Source of the DNA: Pelodera strongyloides
Taxonomy: Eukaryota; Nematoda; Chromadorea; Rhabditida; Rhabditidae
Assembly (NCBI GenBank): GCA_036852015.1
Contig: JAANDG010000462.1
Span: forward strand, 1-64,000
DNA length: 64,000 nt
Direction: 5' to 3'
The position numbers and the translations under genes are program-made. This document shows positions 59,646-64,000 of the stretch, one piece after another. Below the pieces are notes generated by a model. That model was not told the DNA's origin. It did not search any database and saw only the letters and a list, made by a program, of their open reading frames with translations. Position 1 is the stretch's first letter. Each line of letters starts with the position of its first letter.

Positions 59646-60535
59646 CTCTCTCTCTATCCCTATCCCTCTCTCTCTATCTCTATCTCTGTCTCTTCTCTCT
59701 CTCTATCTCTATCTCTGTCTCTTCTCTCTCTTCTGTCTCTCTGTATCTCTATCCCTCTATCTGTCTGTCTGTCTATCTCTCTATCTCTCTATCTCTCTAT
59801 CTCTCTATCTTTCTATCTCTCTCTCTACTCTCTCTACTCTCTCTACTCTCTCTACTCTCTCTCTACTCTCTCTACTCTCTCTACTCGCTCTACTCGCTCT
59901 ACTCGCTCTACTCGCTCTACTCTCTCCACTGAGACCCAATGAGTTGCGCGCCGCACCAGTTCGGGACACAAAATGCGCGCCGCAAAGAAATGGGAAACAA
60001 AATGGGCGCCGAATTGAAATGGGGCGCAAAAATTCGCGCCCGGTGCGGAAAACACTTTTCTTGGTTCGGCGCGCAATTTGCGCATCTTTTCGCACCTTTT
60101 CCCTTTTCGGTAACGTTTTTGAAAGCGTTCGGAGGATCTGCCGTAAGTGCAATTGTTGTACTATATTTTGCGCAAGCACAGTTCTCGTATGTGTTGTGTG
60201 TCCGAGTGGACTAAAGCGCTGTTTAGAGAAAGTATCTAACAAGAGTGTAGGTTCGAATCTTTTTTTGCGTTTCGGTGTCTACTCTTTCTACTCTCTCTAC
60301 TCTCTCTACGCTCTCTACTCTCTACTCTCTCTACTCTCTCTCTCCACTCTCTCTACTCTCTCTACTCTCTCTACTCTCTCTACTCTCTCTACTCTCTCTC
60401 TCTCTACCCTCTTTCTCTATCCCTCTCTAACTCTCTCTATCACTCTCTATCTCTCTCTACTCTCTATCTCTCTATCTCTATATGCCTCTCTACTCTCTTC
60501 ACAAATTCTCCGTTTCTAAACATTTGCTAATTCAG
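59470..60535. repeat. CT/T low-complexity block with TCTCTAC arrays
   Basis: CT runs, a poly-T tract of about 60 bases at 59586-59645, CTAT-rich tracts, and arrays of CTCTCTAC/CTCGCTCTA units at about 59820-59930 and 60280-60400. Between them (59940-60200) is a GC-rich patch with GCGCGCCGCA-type repeats spaced by AAATGGGAAACAAAATG. The 174- and 191-codon ORFs are repeat artefacts. Confidence 0.95.
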
Positions 60536-60697
60536 GTCAAATACTGTCTATCGAAGTGCGGAGTGGATCTGTCTGGCTCGTTTTCACTCATTGCGTTCCG
60601 ACTGGCTGAAGTCTCGAAGGCTTCACAACCGTACTATCTGAAAACTACGTTACCACTCCCACAACAATGTGACGATACCCATGCCACACTCAATCAG
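60536..60697 (+). CDS. Candidate exon, unknown protein
   Basis: AATTCAG acceptor, 54 open codons in phase 0, then CAG|GTAATG. The peptide includes KYCLSKCGVDLSGSFSLIAF and CDDTHATLNQ; the other two frames are closed. Joining to the acceptor at about 60887 in the same phase gives six residues and a stop. The family is not recognised and no upstream exon can be assigned. Confidence 0.3.
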
Positions 60698-61269
60698 GTA
60701 ATGTTTCTGCTTCTGATTCCGATGTCGCAAATGTCATTCTACATGCGATCATTCTATGCGAACAACGCATCATGCTATACACCATAAGACTCCGCCCCTG
60801 CATCCTTTCTCTGTGTTCGGTTGCTGTGACCTTTATCTGTACAGCTGACGCTTATAGTAAAACCACTTATTTTCATTTTGTTTCAGTTCTGCAATGCACT
60901 GCGATGAGTGGAGACCCGGCTGCGACAGCTTTGTTGTTCGAATATGATGATTTGGAAAGTCTGGATGCCGCAAGCAAGCGGACATACGACAGATTCCTCC
61001 AATGTTTTGTGCCCTTCCCTTTTCACCCCTCCTCAAATAATAAAGATTTACAGAGGGGGGGGGGGCTGGCTCAACGTGTTGTGCTACTCTTGTGCATTAT
61101 GGTTGTTCTGTGATATTATGTTTCCTACTTTCCCCAAACTGTCCTACGAATCTGGGAAATGGAGAATTGCGACTTGTAAGACTGCCTGGTTCGAAGTTCA
61201 TTTCTGTTACTTGAATCCTCCCCGAATGTCGAAGGGGTGGATTGTTTGATTATGGTTTTGATGTGCTGC
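60698..61269. other. Intergenic, nothing firm
   Basis: An alternative frame at 60772-61113 is open over 113 codons but crosses a G-run (about 61056-61065) and lacks splice support. Confidence 0.4.
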
Positions 61270-61613
61270 TTAAAGGGAATATGTAGGCCCTTTTTGAAGT
61301 TAAGCTGTATTAATAGAATGCGTGTTGCCCATTAAGGAAACAATAACAAAAGTTGTCTACAATTACCCACTTAAAAGAAAATCAATTACAAAGCTCGCCT
61401 TTTCCATAGTAAACGCTAATTCGGACCCCTTGCATAAATTTGGGTCTGATTGAATAAATTTCAGTTTAAATCGGCAAATAGCAAGATTCAAGATGCAGCG
61501 CATTCCAATTTCGTATTTACATATTAAGTCGCCTATTTAAATTAACGTCTGGTATGGAAACGCTAGTTTCGCTTTTTTTTTGCTCATTTTGAGCGCCTAC
61601 ATATTCGCTTTAA
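61270..61613 (-). mobile_element. Non-autonomous DNA element, family E, copy 3
   Basis: Ends TTAAAGGGAATATGTAGGCC and GCCTACATATTCGCTTTAA. Reverse-complemented, its ~200-base centre differs from 2384-2726 at only about three positions, and it shares that copy's unusual AAAGCGAATATG end. Confidence 0.88.
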
Positions 61614-62693
61614 CTTTTCGTAACTTTTTGTTGGACAACTTTTCTACACAAATATTTGGTCGCTTGAAACTGAAACTTGAAATCGAACTTTCGCTATACT
61701 TTAGCCTTTCAACAATGTTGCCGACACACACCTACGGCTAAGATCTGTTGTGCCGACCCCTTTTAAATTTAAAGAAAAGTTCGCTGACTACTGTACTACA
61801 ATATTCGCAAAACAGCACTTTTCTCTACGCTCACGTCGCTCTACGCGGAAAACTACATTATGCGGATATTGTACGAGTAAAACAACAGTAATTATACAAA
61901 GGTTTACGCGAAAGTACTGTGCGTTTAGGTCTTAGAACATCAAAGTGAATAAGCCATTACGCCAACTATCGGCCAACGGAATACCTGCTTATTGTTAGTT
62001 CTGAATGTATAGTTCTGCCCACATTAAAACTGCCAATCATGCTCATCGGCGGTACCCCTTACGCGTTTATCCGTCCTTTCTTAATGATGGTATGCTAACC
62101 GCAGTTGACTAACATCTCACCTCTGACCAGCGGCGAGGCCTTAGTGGCTTATTGATACACCGGTATAACGATCGCTGAACAACGTTTGCAATGGTTCTTT
62201 CCGTAGCATTGTCTAATGTGGTGATTAAACCCCTATTCACCTAGGGTAATCATCGCAAGACTGCGCAACAGACATCACCCTGCGAAACAGACAAATCACA
62301 ACATACTGTTTTATCGCCCTTCCAAATCTGATTGTGGGATAGCGCTGTCACTAAACGCCGCGGCATATTACTTGTAATCGTATCGTAGCAGCTTCCATAT
62401 GACGCCTAGGTCATGACAGTAATCCCGGTGACAGTAACTTTTACAATGGTTTCCCCAACCAATAAAGAACGACACCGTGGTGAATGACAAAATCCATGTG
62501 CAGCACCAAAGCAAAGTATACTATATAGAGAAGAGAGAAAAACAAGGAATGAGAAAGAGACATAGAAAGAAAGTAAAATAAATGCCTTCTTTCTGACGCG
62601 GACCTGCAAATTGAAGCATTAGTTGCTGCCGAAGAGTGGTAAAGCTCATAATTCGAAATTGATGAGTGTGTTGAGAGGAACACAGACAAATAA

Positions 62694-62728
<35 letters not shown>

Positions 62729-64000
62729 GTGAGAGAAAGAGTGAGAGAGGTACGTCAAACAATAATGGAAGAAGGCAGGGAGAAAAGAAAGTGCAGGAAG
62801 CATACATGTGAGAGAGAAAATAGAGACATGAAGAGAGAATCACAGAAGAAAACGAATGAAAGAGAGAGAGTGAGTGAGATACAGAGGGGAAAAGAGAGGG
62901 CACCCATGGAAACAGTGCTGAGATACCCATTCGTGGCCATTATTATACAACATCGTCTAGTAGAGCTAGCTTCAGTTTGTGAAACTACGTGGGATCCTGC
63001 ACATCTACAAAATCAGTATCGTGGAATTTTTGTTGACGCATAATTTTCTACTACGCACTCCTTACAATTAGTCAATGTTTCCAAGAAGATTAACCGCATG
63101 TTTTAGAATTTTAACCAAGTATAATACATAGAGACAGAGAGGAAAAATAATACAGAGATAGAGGGGGAGAGAGAGAGAGAGAGATGGAGAGAGAGAGTGA
63201 GATGGAGAGAGTGAGATGAAGAGAGTGAGAGAGTGAGAGAGAGACTGAACCCATGTTTGACGTGAGGTGAGAGGAGTCTATTGTTACAACACTGGCTTCC
63301 ACCGTAGACATCGGGCTTATTTGCACTTCCTTGTACGTATATTTCTCTCGTTTCACAACATTTGACATCGTGAACTATATTTGAGTCTTGCGCATAGCCT
63401 TTATATTCTTGTTACTTGCACTGACGCGTACTTTAGGTGAGAACATCTAATTAGTTTCATAATCTTTTATTAGAGATAGGTTTACTTCCAATTGTCAATA
63501 AGTGTGGTGCACGATATGACTCTGGTTTTTTGACGTTGTATTGTATGTTAGCATTTGAGTTAGACCATATGAATGGAGTTATTTGCCACCTAAGTGAGAA
63601 TTTGCTACAAAATCTCAGTTGAATTCCTGCTTGATGTACAGGTATACAATGCACTACATAAATTGCCAGACTGTAAGGGCTACCTGAGGTAGACAGGGGG
63701 CTTAACCGTAGCTACATATGCTACAACATTTGAAGAAATAACTAAGCTTAACCGTAGCCGTAGCTACATATGCTATAACATTTGAAGAAATAATGCTCAC
63801 CGTAACGTTATGGAAGTTCGTGAAACCCAATGGTAACAACTAGCTGGTGAGAGTGTGAGGGAGCTCTGTTATCAGTGATTTCCTTTAGTATCAGATGGTG
63901 TCCTTCTATCAGTTAATGGGTTGGGGTGGCATTCTGACACATTATATTCCAAAGACACAGAATCTTTAGTCTTCCATTGATTCACCTTTCTGTATCGATG
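61614..64000. other. Intergenic tail with GA tracts
   Basis: No gene recognised. GA-rich tracts occur at about 62695-62900 and 63130-63245; ORFs over them are Arg/Glu or Ser/Leu repeats. The rest is AT-rich. Confidence 0.6.
63700..63794. repeat. Tandem duplication of a ~47-base unit
   Basis: Two adjacent copies of a unit containing GCTTAACCGTAG, GCTACATATGCTA and AACATTTGAAGAAATAA; the second has a 6-base internal gain (CCGTAG twice). Confidence 0.85.

Noticed and set aside
59408..60519. ORFs of 174, 145 and 191 codons
   Set aside because: They are CT, poly-T and CTCTCTAC repeats read as Ser/Leu/Phe or Arg/Glu repeats.

Overview
This window looks like nuclear DNA of a rhabditid nematode, possibly a Caenorhabditis relative. 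The evidence is: spliced genes with GT...TTTCAG-type introns; start codons lying directly behind an unpaired acceptor (TTTCAG-A-ATG, TTTAG-G-ATG), as in spliced-leader trans-splicing; two genes of the DUF273 family, which I know from nematodes; and a kinase whose layout matches C. elegans MAX-2. Species assignment is inference. Exon maps were read by eye and checked by phase arithmetic, not by alignment or RNA data.

Region by region. (1) About 1-7 kb: repeats, one unassigned exon-like segment, and the left arm of a ~3-3.7 kb inverted duplication (3.06-6.81 kb) whose partner is at 55.77-58.95 kb. The left arm carries only a truncated 3' end of a DUF273 gene. Two transposon-like insertions in it are missing from the right arm. 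(2) 7.97-9.12 kb: a complete four-exon gene for a small secreted Gln-rich protein. (3) 9.2-23.6 kb: no confident gene; palindromic MITE-like elements, long CT/GA tracts, tRNA-like fragments and two inverted arrays of a GCGGTCC heptamer. (4) 23.7-37.7 kb: a 19-exon PAK-family kinase, the max-2 orthologue, with N-terminal CRIB/PBD, proline-rich linker and C-terminal kinase domain (619 residues). (5) 37.7-44.9 kb: mostly unassigned, with candidate exons at 40.4-40.8 kb (+) and 42.2-42.4 kb (-), a SINE-like fragment and a double MITE. (6) 44.97-51.89 and 53.22-56.10 kb: two tandem DUF273 paralogues with identical 11-exon structure, predicted type II membrane glycosyltransferase-like proteins. Intron 4 of the first is swollen to 2.6 kb by MITEs, GC-rich tandem repeats and an antisense ORF. 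(7) 55.8-58.95 kb: the right duplication arm, holding the 3' end of the second DUF273 gene plus a two-exon candidate gene of unknown function whose left-arm copy is broken. (8) 59-64 kb: CT/T/GA low-complexity DNA, weak exon candidates, one more MITE and a short tandem duplication.

The genes are not an obvious pathway: one signalling kinase, one secreted protein and a duplicated lumenal-enzyme family. The dominant process visible is genome remodelling: tandem gene duplication, inverted segmental duplication with decay of one copy, and repeated insertion of non-autonomous palindromic elements sharing TTAA-type ends. No transposase, reverse transcriptase or CRISPR array was seen.
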